DNA of 64,000 nucleotides from Brachypodium distachyon (lineage: Eukaryota; Streptophyta; Magnoliopsida; Poales; Poaceae): the NCBI RefSeq assembly GCF_000005505.3, contig NC_016131.3, positions 67,523,355 to 67,587,354 on the forward strand. Direction: 5' to 3'. Shown here in pieces: positions 23,569-34,694 of this stretch. Below the pieces are notes generated by a model, which did not search any database, was not told the origin of the DNA, and saw only the letters and a program-made list of their open reading frames with translations. Each line of letters begins with the position of its first letter. Positions within the stretch are counted from its first letter, which is position 1. Position numbers and translations under genes: made by a program.

Positions 23569-24348
23569 AGGATGGGCATTTTAGCCGATGACGGAACCAA
23601 ATAAACCATATCCGAGCCGAATAAACCGAAACCGTAAAAAAATCGGTCACCGATTCGGTCATCTCTTCTTAGGAACCGAAAATTCGGTCTGGTGCCTCGT
23701 GTAACTGAACGAACCGATAATAAAACCCTTAAATGCATTAATGGCCCAACATCTACATAATAGCCCAGCCCACATCCAGTATCTCAAAGCACTAGCCCAG
23801 CCTACGGCCCAATACCTCTAAGCCTAACTCCCGTAGCACCCCATTCGGTCTTCGTTCTCCAGCACTCCAGCACGAAGTGCCCAGCGGCTCCTTCTCTCCT
23901 TCTCCCGATTCCCCACCAAGGCCTAACCCTAGCCGCCGTTGCCTCTCCTTTTCTCCACCACGACGGGCAGCAGCAGCATGTAGCTGGCGCATAACTCTCC
24001 CCTCCGGTCTTTCCGCCTCCCCTTCAGTTGCTGGCACCTTCTTCCCTTTGAGATTGGAGATTCACCTTTTCAACCGGGCCAGTGATTGGAAATTATAAGA
24101 CGCTGATCGGTACACCTGATGTTTGTAGAATCTGTTGCAAATCGATTTCAGAATTGCGTTTTCTTTTCTTCGATTCTCTAATTTATCGATCGATTCGGCC
24201 TAAACCGAAGACCGAACCGAAGTTCCGGTCCACCGAAATGGTTAGCAGTTTTGCAAATGACCGATCAGTTTTGATTTTTTTAGAACCGATTTTTTTAGAA
24301 ACCGGGAGAACCGAACCCATCGGTTTGGTTAAACCGATTGCCCACCCT
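23569..24348. mobile_element. Probable hAT-like non-autonomous element
   Basis: The left end AGGATGGGCA and right end TGCCCACCCT are inverted. Both arms are saturated with ACCGAA/TTCGGT motifs (23580-23720 and 24190-24340), a layout seen in grass hAT-type elements. The centre is GC-rich and resembles a host 5' leader. I found no clean 8-bp target duplication, so ends and class are tentative. Confidence 0.55.
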
Positions 24349-25220
24349 CGTGAGTCCTATACTCCGCTTCATGCATGCAATGGATAGGACGCGGCTCTTT
24401 CTCACTTGATTGATTTTTTTAAAAAGAAACGTCATGCACTAGAGCCATTGGATTAAGATGTGGACGTCATTCTCAGTTTTTCACTTCCCACACAATGTTG
24501 TTGGATTAAAATCTAGCGGTCAACACATCGACATATTTCTAACTAAAAATTAGTCGATTTTTCTATAACAAAACCGTAAAAGATATTACAATGCCATCTA
24601 TACCACCCTGCAGTCCAAAAAAGTTAAACCCACCCTGGGGCGGACACGTACCACTTACACTTTCGTCCTGCCTTTGTGCAAAGTTATTAACCTAGAATTG
24701 CCAATAAGTTTATATTTAAGCCAGCACACTAGCACAGAGATACCAACGAGGAACTCACTGCATGGATTTGCATATTTTTAAGCGTAACTTTTTATTTTAT
24801 TTTATTTTATTTCACGGGGAGATCAGTGGTGTTTTCTTAGACGCAAGTTCTTCTTAGACGCTAGGATATTGAAACCACGCAGTAGTGTTTGATACGTAAA
24901 ACTGTTGTATGATTATGAAGGCACGTGGTAGGAACTTTATAAAAGTGAGAATCAAATTGACACTTTAGATAGATCGATGGAATTGAATGACACCTTTTAC
25001 TCCGGTTGTATATTTTATTGGGGTTTCCATACTTCCACAGCGAACACAGTAGCTATGAATGCTTTTTTAGGAGTAGTGGATACTTTACTGAGGAATTTTG
25101 ACATTCTACGTGAGATCTGCAAGTATAAGGTGCCATGCCTTCGTGTCCAACCCTAAGGCCTGCCGTTGGTTGCCAGGTCTTTAGCTGTAGCTAGTTAGGC
25201 TGGGACTAGCTTGGGTCATC
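24349..25220. other. Intergenic, upstream of NPF gene 4
   Basis: No gene is seen. The last 200 bases must contain the promoter and leader of gene 4, but no clear TATA box was found. Confidence 0.45.
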
Positions 25221-27667
25221 ATGGCATCTCTCAAGGAAAAATTGAACTTGGAAGAACCACTTCTTGAGGTGAGTCTCTGCTAGTTCATCTATACTGAAAT
25301 CTATTGTTGCTTGATTTGTCTCTCGTTTTCCCTTTTTTATGTGCTTCTACGTCGCGATTATTTGTAAACATGCATGTTTCTGTTCATTTATCTGTCGGAG
25401 AATGCAGATTAGCACATTCTATATGCATGACCGGCACATTGACGTGTGAGATCTGCAAAATGCTGGGCTACATGCCTGGTGCAATGCTGTTTTTTCTCAT
25501 AACCTTGTCTGGCACATATTTGTGCCTGCTATTCAAATACCGGTTCTATTCCTTGGCTCCTTTTTTATCAAAAATATTTAGGTTTGTCTTGTCTTATAAA
25601 CAGGATCTAGCAGTACACAGAGGCGACAGGATTGTTGACATTGAAGGAACTCCAACTCCTGGAACGAAGCACCGTACTGGCAGTTGGAAAGCATGCACTT
25701 TCATCCTAGGTAAAACGGAAAAGAAACTATCAAACTTTCATGAAGAGATTTGGCAGCAGGAAAAAATGCCAAGGGTGCTTCATTTCCACGGATGCATGAT
25801 TTCTTCCATGAATGTTTTCTTTGTACTTGCCATTTCACTTGGAATTTATACTACTGTACTTCTGAATCCCTCAGTTGCACTGCAGTGACTGAATGCTTTG
25901 AGGAGCTAGCCTACTACGGGATCCAGTTCAACCTGGTCACTTTCCTCAAGACGGTGCTGCAGGAGAGCAATGTCTCCGCGGCAAGGAACTACACGAATTG
26001 GCAGGGGACTTGCTACATCGCACCCCTCGTCGGAGCTGTCGTGGCAGATTCCTACCTGGGAAGATACCTGACCACGCTGGCTTTCTTCGCAGTTTACCTA
26101 GCTGTAAGCACAGAATCCTATTCTCACCAAATCTTCGAGAAAATTGTCTTGAGTATTCATAGTTTTCACTAACCAGATTGTTCAAACAATTTGTGTTTTT
26201 TTTTGCCACACAAGGGGATGGCTGCAATGTCGATTTCAGCATCGTTCCCGGCGTGCACCGGGCTCGACTGCCGGCAGGAGGGCTCGTCATCGTCCCAGTC
26301 CGCCGTGTTCTTCCTCGGCCTGTACATGATGGCCATCGGAGCCGGCGGCATCAAGCCCTGCGTCTCCTCCTTCGGCGCTGACCAGTTCGACGACAGCGTC
26401 CCGTCGGAGCGGCTGAAGAAGAGCTCCTTCTTCAACTGGTTCTTCTTCTCCATCTACATCGGCAGCTTCGCCTCCGGCACCGTCGTCGTGTGGATGCAGG
26501 ATAACTTGGGGTGGGTCGTGGGCCTCTGGATCCCGACCCTGTTCATCGCGCTTGCCATGGCGAGCTTCCTGCTGGGCTCCGGTTCGTACAGAGTGCAGAA
26601 GCCTCTGGGGAGCCCCCTGGTGAGAGTCTCCCAGGTCCTCGTCGCGGCTGTCCGGAAACGGAACGCGAGCCTGCCAAAGGACGCTTCTCTTCTCTACGAG
26701 CTGCCTGAGGGCGCGTCCATGGCGGATGGCACCAAGAAACTGCAGCACACACCCGTGCTCAGGTAATTAATTAGCAAGGTAGCAATCTCAAATTCTCGGT
26801 CATTAATTTTCTGTGGCTGATGGAAAGCTTTAATTTTTCGTGCCCAGTGCCCTGGACAAGGCTGCGGTGATCGCTTCGACGGAAGAGCTCTGTTCTTCCG
26901 ATCCATGGAGGCTCTGCACCGTGACGCAAGTGGAGGAGCTCAAGGCCGTGATCGGGATGCTCCCGATCTGGGCCACGGGGATCGTGTACTTCGCCGTGCT
27001 GGCGCAGTTCTCCTCGACGTTCCTGGAGCAAGGGAGGATGATGAACACAACGGTCACCATCCCCGGCAGAAGCTTCTCCATCCCGCCGGCGTCGCTGGCC
27101 TCCTTCGACGCCGTGAGCGTCATCCTCTTCGTTCCCGTCTACGATAGGGTGCTCGTCCCGGCGGCGCGGCGGCTGACGGGCAACGACCGCGGGCTCTCGG
27201 AGCTCCAGCGGTTCGGGGCCGGCCTGTTCCTCTCCGTCCTGGTCATGGCTGCAGCCGCCTTGGTCGAGACCTTCCGCCTGCAAACCATGGCGGCCGCGGC
27301 CGCGGGCGACGAAGGCGAGAAGAAGATGTGCATCCTGTGGCAGGTGCCGCAGTACCTGCTGGTGGGGGCGAGCGTGGTGTTCGCGTGCGTGGGGCAGTCG
27401 GAGTTCTTCTACAACGAGGCGCCGGAGTCCATGAGGAGCCTCTGCGCCGCGCTGGGGCTGCTCACCGTCTCGCTCGGGAGCTACCTCAGCTCGCTGCTCG
27501 TCACCGTGGTGTCCGCCGTCACGACGAAGGGCGGCCGGGAGCCAGGGTGGATACCGGATGATCTTGATGAGGGCCACCTGGACCGGTTCTTCTGGCTCGT
27601 CGCCGCGCTCAGCGGGCTTAACTTCGCGGTGTTCGTCTGCTGTGCCGTCAGATACAAGTGCAAATAA
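25221..27667 (+). CDS. NPF8-type transporter with altered ExxER motif (gene 4 of array)
   Basis: Five coding exons join in frame: 25221-25268, 25604-25709, 25886-26103, 26215-26762 and 26848-27667, giving 579 residues. The intron positions match the other copies and introns are short (largest 335 bp). Signatures are [11 protein letters not shown] [55 protein letters not shown] and GWIPDDLDEGHLDRF. The helix-1 proton-coupling motif reads TECFEELAYYG: the Arg of ExxER is Glu (GAG GAG at the codons). Exons 4 and 5 are strikingly GC-rich compared with the AT-rich orthologous exons of genes 1, 2, 3 and 5. The frame is fully open, so the gene looks functional but perhaps with changed coupling or substrate. 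Confidence 0.92.
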
Positions 27668-28246
27668 TGTTGTTGTTGCTTCTTCGTAGTAGAAAGGCTT
27701 GCTTCTGGATTTTAATTTGTACGTTTTCGTGGCTCGTAAATGATTGGGTTGTTTGTTGATTACAGAATTGAATTGTTTCCCATAAAATTCATGGCCAAAT
27801 TAAGCAACTATTTTTAGGGATCACCCACAACACTCAAATCATCGGGGGATCACCCGACGGATATATCTCTTGATCCCATCCGTCGCGTCGTGCGTCTTCT
27901 GCGTGGGCCGTCGTTCTGGTGGGCTGTAGCCTGTGGACCTTTGGCCCCGTAGAGATCTTCCATTTTTTTTGGAGATCTAGAAGGCAGAATGGGGACGATT
28001 CTAAAATCGGCGGCTTGAACCAAGCATCAAATTTTCGGTAGCGACGCTGATTTTCTTTTGTCGTTTACAGTGAAGCTGAGTTGTACGCCCATTATTGTGA
28101 TAAATAAATAAAAGAGGAATTATGGGACCTGACTGCAAAACACACACACGTCAGGCACTCACCAACCCAACGAAATACTGTCCGCGCCTACCCAGTTTCT
28201 TGATTTGTTCTTGCTGATTCGGCCTCCGTGACGGAGACCCTCCTCC
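27668..28246. other. Intergenic between NPF genes 4 and 5
   Basis: It contains the 3' flank of gene 4 and the leader of gene 5. The direct repeat ATCACCC and a short GC-rich block (27850-27950) are unassigned. No gene is seen. Confidence 0.45.
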
Positions 28247-31200
28247 ATGGACGCAGCGGAAGAGCGGAGATTACTGGTACAGGACGATGGGGACCGTGAG
28301 CCCCTCCTTCCTTCCCTGGTAAATCTTTTTTTTTTTTTCCTATTCTCCTTCTTCTGAAATTCCATTGTACGGATTATCCTGGTTTGTTCTAGCTCGCAGA
28401 GTTTAATTTTGCCTTCTATGTAGCTGGCAATTATGCTATTCTTTTTTCTTGAAATAGAAAAGTGCGCTAAATCCTCCGGTCCAAATTGAAATCGGAGACT
28501 GCAAGATGAGGATTGGACGCTATCTCCTGAGTGCTTGCTTCAGTGATGTGGAAGGTTTGACTTTTGTTTCTTAGAAAAATGGGAGCGAGACAGCGAGCTC
28601 CGGCTCCATTCAATCAGTGAAACCACAACCGCAACAGCAGGTTTTAGCGCTCGAGGTTCACTATGGGCAACTGCCCGGAACATGTGGAGATTTTGACTCG
28701 CCCACAATAACCTTTCCAGTGCGTAGTTTTAATCTCTAGGCCTCGTTTGGAGTTCAGGATTCTCACAGTAATTTCGTACGAAATTGCTGCATAACCCTTG
28801 TATTTATACATCTTAGGAAAATTTCAGGGATGCAACTTGGTGTGATGGTGTTGTTTTAGTGTCGTTAAGTGCTTAAGGCTGAGTCTGAGTGCTGCTTTTT
28901 CTTAGCAGGATGCAAGTCATCACACAGGTGATGGATCTATTGACATCAAAGGGCATCCTGCATCAAAGCTCACCACAGGCAGTTGGCGAGCATGCTTCTT
29001 CATCCTGGGTATAATAGATGTATCTCCTTTGAAGTTTGGCATACTACTGTTTACTGAAGAATCTCATTAATGCCTCATAACAAATAATACTTGTTCCCCT
29101 CCCCTCAAAATAATACTTGTAGTAAGGAGCTATTTTCATTAGTAAGCACATCCTCGATATATTTTTTGATGAACGATTGAACATTTAACCTATTTTGGGT
29201 TCCAGAAAAAGAAACATTTAACCTATTTTGGGTGCTGTCTGTTAGTTATAATCGTATGACAGCTTCTTCGTATTTAAATAAGCAACTCTCAGATCCTAGT
29301 ATATGGCAAGAAACTGTTTAAATAGCCTAAAGAGTATTGGTCATAATGGTACAAAAGAAAATTGGGGAATTTTGCACAATTTATTTATTCAGCAATGAGG
29401 AAAGTTTCAATGATGCTAGTCTTGTGACAGGAAATGAATGTTGTGAGCGTCTGGCATACTATGGAATTGCAAAAAACCTGGTCACTTATCTGAAAGTAAA
29501 GCTTCATCAAGGAAATTTTGAAGCTGCAAGAAATGTTACCACTTGGCAAGGGACATGCTATCTGACTCCCCTCATTGGAGCCCTCTTAGCAGATTCTTAT
29601 TGGGGAAAGTACTGGACTATTGCTGTTTTCTCATCAATTTATTTCATCGTAAGTACAAGATGAAGTCACTCACATTTTTCTCTGCCTCCTCTGAACAATG
29701 TTGGACATTTTACTTTGTATCCCTGAGTACTTGAACATTTGAATCCAAAAGAATTTTACATTTCAATACATATGATGAAGATGAGGTCTTGTATAGACTA
29801 TAGAGTTTCATTTTAATGAACCATCGATTCATGCATCTCAATATCTTCGATCGCTCACAATTAAATTCTGTGGAGAAAAATGTTGGGTCACTGTTCTTAA
29901 AAATATTTTAACCGTGTGTCATCCTTTTTACTGAAGGGTCTGGCCGTTTTAACGCTGTCAGCATCACTTCCTGCACTTCAACCACCTGCATGTTTAGGAT
30001 CTGTTTGTCCAGAAGCAAGCTTACTTCAGAATGGCACGTTTTTCCTGGGTCTATATATGATTGCCCTCGGGACAGGAGGCATTAAACCTTGTGTCTCATC
30101 CTTTGGAGCTGATCAATTTGATGACAGTGATCCAACAGAGAGAGCAAAGCAGGGTTCCTTCTTCAACTGGTTCTATTTCTGTATAAACATCGGTGCATTC
30201 ATATCAGGCACTGTTATTGTTTGGATACAAGATAACTCAGGTTGGGGAATTGGCTTTGCCATTCCTACTGTATTTATGGCATTGGCTATTGCTAGCTTCT
30301 TTGCAGCCTCAAATATGTATAGATTTCAGAAACCTGGTGGGAGCCCACTTACGAGAGTGTGCCAGGTCATAGTCGCAGCATTCCGTAAGTGGCATGTTGA
30401 AGTGCCACATGATAACTGTCTTCTATATGAAGTTGATGGTCAAAATTCAGCAATAGAGGGAAGCCGGAAGCTGGAGCACACATGTGAACTTGAGTAATTG
30501 CATCGCTGCCTTATTTTAGTACCATCTGTCAATGTATTTTATATATAAAACAACAAAAGATCTTTGCAGTACTAGTGAAGACAATGAAGAATGACACAAC
30601 CTTTACTAAGGTTTGAATTTGACATTAGCGGAAAATAAATACCTAAATGCAGCAACAGGAATATGGGAACAACCATACTTATACCTATAGCAGTATTTCA
30701 TGGTGCGTAATGGGCACACAATACAATAGGAGCATATTGAGTGCTACTGGTGTCGATGGTGATTGGTCTGATATAATTTCTGGATAAGGCTGGACCGTCG
30801 ATTTTTGGATGTGATACTCACATTTCTCTTAGTTCTGTAGGTAACTTGTGTAGCAACTACTATCTTGGTTATATGACCATTACAACATTTAATCTCGGCT
30901 CTCTTTTGCATAGGTTCCTTGACAAGGCTGCCATCATCTCATCTGCTGATGCCAAGATTGACTTTTTTACAAACCCATGGAGGGTATGCACAGTCACCCA
31001 GGTGGAAGAACTGAAGATCCTAGTAAGAATGTTCCCAGTTTGGGCGACTACTATAATATTCAACGCAGTGTATGCTCAGAATTCTTCCTTGTTCATAGAG
31101 CAGGGAATGGTTCTTGACAAGCGGGTCGGATCTTTCAATGTTCCTCCTGCGTCCCTCTCAACTTTTGACGTAATCAGTGTCCTGATCTGGATTCCAATTT

Positions 31201-31733
31201 ATGACCGGGTTCTCATACCTATAGCTAGAAAGTTCACTGGAAGGGAAAAGGGTTTCTCTGAGCTACAGCGGATTGGCATTGGATTAGTTCTTTCCATTGT
31301 TGCAATGGCATCTGCAGCCCTCGTTGAGTTGAAGCGCTTAGAGATTGCCAGGTCTGAAGGTCTTATTCATGAGAACGTTGCTGTTCCAATGAGCATTCTT
31401 TGGCAAATACCACAGTACTTCTTTGTTGGTGCTGCCGAGGTTTTCACTGCTATTGGTCAAGTTGAGTTCTTCTACGATCAGGCCCCAGATGCCATGAGGA
31501 GTTTATGTGCTGCATTTGCACTCGTTACAGTCTCACTGGGAAGCTATTTAAGCTCAATGATATTGACCTTGGTGTCATACCTTACAACTCAAGGAGGAGA
31601 TCCTGGATGGATCCCAGATAACCTGAATGAAGGTCACCTTGACCGGTTCTTTTGGTTGATTGCAGGGATCAGCTTTGTGAATTTGCTGGTTTACATTGGC
31701 TGCGCAATGAGATACAGATATAAGAATGTGTGA
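28247..31733 (+). CDS. NPF8-type peptide transporter (gene 5 of array)
   Basis: Five coding exons join in frame: 28247-28318, 28909-29008, 29431-29648, 29937-30493 and 30914-31733, giving 588 residues. The start ATG gives [15 protein letters not shown], followed by an acidic leader like that of Arabidopsis NPF8.3. The ExxER motif is intact ([11 protein letters not shown]), followed by [25 protein letters not shown], of which the first 20 residues match the NPF8 consensus. Further signatures are [41 protein letters not shown] and [14 protein letters not shown]. Of the five it is the closest to the canonical NPF8 sequence, so it may be the ancestral copy (inference). It ends the array; the next gene is on the opposite strand. 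Confidence 0.94.
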
Positions 31734-32317
31734 TGTATAGTTATTGTGAAACGATCTTTTGTAATTTCAAATTTTCTTATTGACGGTAGCAATGTGTTTT
31801 ATAGACTATAGTGTGAGACATGATGCATTGGTGCCCCAGGCCCCAGCTGTCCTCAAGAAAAGAACTTGCAGTTGGAATTCTTCTGGCAATTTATTTGAGT
31901 AGAAATTTGTGATACTTTGAGTATTAGGTTTTGAATGAAATGTCTACAACCAAAATTTACCAATTTCTTTTTTTTCTGTTTAAAAGCATCCCATTCTTCA
32001 TCCAAACAATCCATTAACCATTATTGTACTAAAATTTATGGGTAGCAAGTGCAAGTAAGAGCAAACATAGCAGATAGGAAACTGAGAAGCTCCATAACCA
32101 AATCCAGTATAATTGTTATGTAATTTCTTGCAAACCAACAGTTGTACCAAAGGCACATAGCAGATACATTGTGCAACAGTGCAAGTATAACAACTATTCC
32201 AATCACCTCGTGTGAACACCTGCTGCCAAAACAGGAGGTGCTGCGGGGCGACTTTAGCCATGAAAAAGTGGACAATATTGCCCAATATCAGAAGTAAATC
32301 CATATATGCAGGGCATG
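31734..32317. other. Convergent intergenic region
   Basis: This is the 3' flank shared by NPF gene 5 (plus strand) and the PPR gene remnant (minus strand). No gene or repeat was identified. Confidence 0.5.
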
Positions 32318-32690
32318 TTACCAGTAGTCTCTGCAAGAACAATTTCCAGTCTTGATGTGATCATATTTGAGTCCCTGATAGTGCTCTCTCCCGGAGTCCA
32401 GATAATGTGCTATGAGCTTAATAGCAGTATGACAGTCCCCACAGATCCTCAGGTTCTTAGAAACCTTGATAGGTTAGCCCTCAGGAATAGCCATGATCCT
32501 GAATGCAATGGCAAGTCGATCGCTGTGGTATCCATGCTATGTTCCTTCTGCTCGTCTTCGACGTAGAGAACAAATCAGGTGTCCACCACAATAGCACACA
32601 CTCTTCATCCCTCATTTTCGCATACAGCATCTTCATAAGTGCATAGATTTCTTCAGATTGAGGATACGACTTATCAACAACCAGAAACAC
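32318..32690 (-). pseudogene. Decayed DYW domain of the PPR gene
   Basis: Read on the minus strand directly after the PPR frame, in shifting frames, it shows E+ sequence (RVHVFLVVDKSYPQSEEIY), VEDEQKEHS, RLAIAF.IMAIPEG, KNLRICGDCHTAIKLIA, then GNCSCRDYW followed immediately by a stop (TAA, complement at 32318-32320). These are the ordered landmarks of a plant DYW cytidine-deaminase domain. At least two frameshifts, one in-frame TAA after IPEG, and a missing stretch before the last block break it. Confidence 0.85.
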
Positions 32691-34200
32691 ATGCACTCTT
32701 CTCCCAACTCGAAGCCGGTACTTTTCTTATGCCCTTTGACTCCATGATCCCCCGCACACCCTCAACTTCATCAAACAAACCGACACTTGTGTAAATATTA
32801 GCTAGAGTTACATAAGTCGCTGGATTTTCAGGTTCTATTTCAAACAACGCTTCTGCTGCCCGCCTCGCCAGGCAGACATTCTTGTGAATACGGCAGCCGC
32901 CAAGCAAGGATGCCCATAGGAACTTGTTAGGTTTAACGGGCATCTTGTTGATCATTTCTTCTGCTCGTTCAAACTGGCCTGACCGGCTGAGGAGATCGAT
33001 TACACAGGCATAATGATCAGCAGTGTGCTGAATGCCATACTCATCCTTTATCAAATGGAAAACCTCCAGACCTTTCTCGACCAGACCAGCATGAGCACAC
33101 GCAGACAGAACACCAACAAACGTGACATGGTCAGGCCTAATTCCAGACCTCAAGAACATGTCGAAGTAGTGCAACGCCTCCTCTGGCTGACCATTCTGTG
33201 CATAGCCGCATATCATCGCTGTCCACGATACCAGGTCTGGTTTTGTCATCTGCTCGAATACACACTCCACACTCCCCATGTCCCCGCACTTGGAGTACAT
33301 GTGCAGAAGCGCACTCTCTGCAAAGCACGAGTCCCCAATGCTGCTCTTCAACATTCGACCATGCACCTGCCTACCGAGGCTCTCGACGGCGAGCTCTGCG
33401 CAAGCACGCAGAACCCCCGCGTAGGTGAACTCGTTGGGTCGAACGCCTGCAGGCCCCAGCATGTGAAGGAACAGCATGAATCCTTCCTCAACGCGTCCGG
33501 CGTCGAAGTATCTCTCCACCATCGCCGTCCAAGAGACGACATCCCGGACCGGCATCCCGTCAAACACTTTCCGCGCGTCGTCCACTCGCCCGCACTTGGC
33601 GTACATGTCCGCGAGGGCGCTCCACATGACAGCATCATCCGCACCAATCCCCTTCCTCGCCACGTGGCAGTGCAGCTCCCTGCCCGCGCGGGCGCACCGG
33701 GCAGCCGTGGCCGAGGCGAGGGCGCTGGACGCCGTGAACTCGTTGTCGGCGCCGGCATTCTCCGGATCCTCGTGCATCCGCCGGTAGAGCGCGAGCGCGT
33801 CGAGGGGCTGGCCGTGGCGTGAGTAGGCGGAGACGATGGTGGACCAGGAGAAGTGGTCCCTCTGGGGCATTCGGTCGAACAGCGCGCGCGCAGAGGGGAG
33901 GTGGCGCTGCGAGCGGGAGAGCGCCGCGATGAGAGTGTTGTAGGAGCAGCGGTCAGGGTTCGGGATGGACGAGAGGAGGGAGAGGGCGTCTGGGAGGGAG
34001 GCGGATTGGGAGGAGAGGAGGTGGAGGAGGCGGTTGGAGAGGAGGAGGTTGGAGGATGGGAGCGAGGCGGCGGCCGCGGCCAGAGCGCGTGCGGCCGGGA
34101 CGTGATAAGCGTCGGCGCGGAGCAGCGGGAGGAGGCGGTCGATGGCGTCGTGGAGCTGGGACGCGGTGGTGACGGAGAACGTCGGGGACTTGGTCTTCAT
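32674..34200 (-). CDS. PLS-class pentatricopeptide repeat protein, truncated after E domain
   Basis: This is a single intronless frame of 508 residues from the ATG at 34198-34200 (MKTKSPTFSV), as is usual for plant PPR genes. PPR repeats run from about residue 85 to 420 (SYNTLIAALSR, FSWSTIVSAYSRHGQ, VMWSALADMYAKCGR, DVVSWTAMVERY, DLVSWTAMICGYAQNG, DHVTFVGVLSACAHAG), then the E domain (FLWASLLGGCRIH, YVTLANIYTS). Such proteins bind organelle RNA and usually direct C-to-U editing. The frame shifts right after VPASSW and stops 10 residues later, while a broken E+/DYW remnant follows. The frame continues open upstream to an ATG at 34515, but that extension has no PPR features. It may act with a DYW partner in trans, or be a young pseudogene. 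Confidence 0.85.
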   Translation of the reverse strand: MKTKSPTFSVTTASQLHDAIDRLLPLLRADAYHVPAARALAAAAASLPSSNLLLSNRLLHLLSSQSASLPDALSLLSSIPNPDRCSYNTLIAALSRSQRHLPSARALFDRMPQRDHFSWSTIVSAYSRHGQPLDALALYRRMHEDPENAGADNEFTASSALASATAARCARAGRELHCHVARKGIGADDAVMWSALADMYAKCGRVDDARKVFDGMPVRDVVSWTAMVERYFDAGRVEEGFMLFLHMLGPAGVRPNEFTYAGVLRACAELAVESLGRQVHGRMLKSSIGDSCFAESALLHMYSKCGDMGSVECVFEQMTKPDLVSWTAMICGYAQNGQPEEALHYFDMFLRSGIRPDHVTFVGVLSACAHAGLVEKGLEVFHLIKDEYGIQHTADHYACVIDLLSRSGQFERAEEMINKMPVKPNKFLWASLLGGCRIHKNVCLARRAAEALFEIEPENPATYVTLANIYTSVGLFDEVEGVRGIMESKGIRKVPASSWEKSACVSGC

Positions 34201-34694
34201 GGCGAAGAAGTGGCAATGGCATGCATGGTCGCCAGGACGCCAGCCGCAGCGAGACTTGCTACTTGAGGGTACTTTTCTAACTCTGGCCCTGCATAGACGA
34301 CGGCAGGGAGTGAGTGTGACTGTGTGAGAGTCGTCCTGTGATCCGATGGCTGAGCTGGAGAGAACTGAACCGGAATCATCCAATAGCTGCCTTGGCCTTG
34401 CATTGCATAATGGAGTAGCATCATACCGGACGTTTGCAAGAAGGCTCGAGAATTTAAGATCTAAAATTTGACTCAAATAATCTTTTTCTGAACAAAAGCG
34501 CCACAAGTTTGACAATAGCTGTATGAAATTGACAGTCGAAAATCAAGCGAAACATTTTTCAGAGTAAAATGTGCCGAGAACATCCACTACATTCATCATA
34601 TACAACACGGGAGAGCGAAAATTTGTGATGCCAGTTTTCTGCGAACACTGATGACAGCCTGCGGGTAACGAACAAGTAACACCTCGGCAGCAGC
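34201..34694. other. Short spacer between PPR and GID8 genes
   Basis: Both neighbours are on the minus strand. This 494-bp gap must hold the GID8 3' UTR and the PPR promoter. An open frame in PPR phase extends through it to 34515 without recognisable domains. Confidence 0.5.

Noticed and set aside
26771..27577. 268-residue minus-strand open frame
   Set aside because: It is antisense to the GC-rich last exon of NPF gene 4; the plus strand has clear transporter motifs and the antisense protein is low-complexity Arg/His/Gly.
33013..33822. 269-residue plus-strand open frame
   Set aside because: It is antisense to the PPR gene, whose repeats are unmistakable on the minus strand.
34201..34515. 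N-terminal extension of the PPR protein to the upstream ATG
   Set aside because: The added residues show no targeting-peptide character or family similarity; the ATG at 34200 gives a typical short leader before the repeats.
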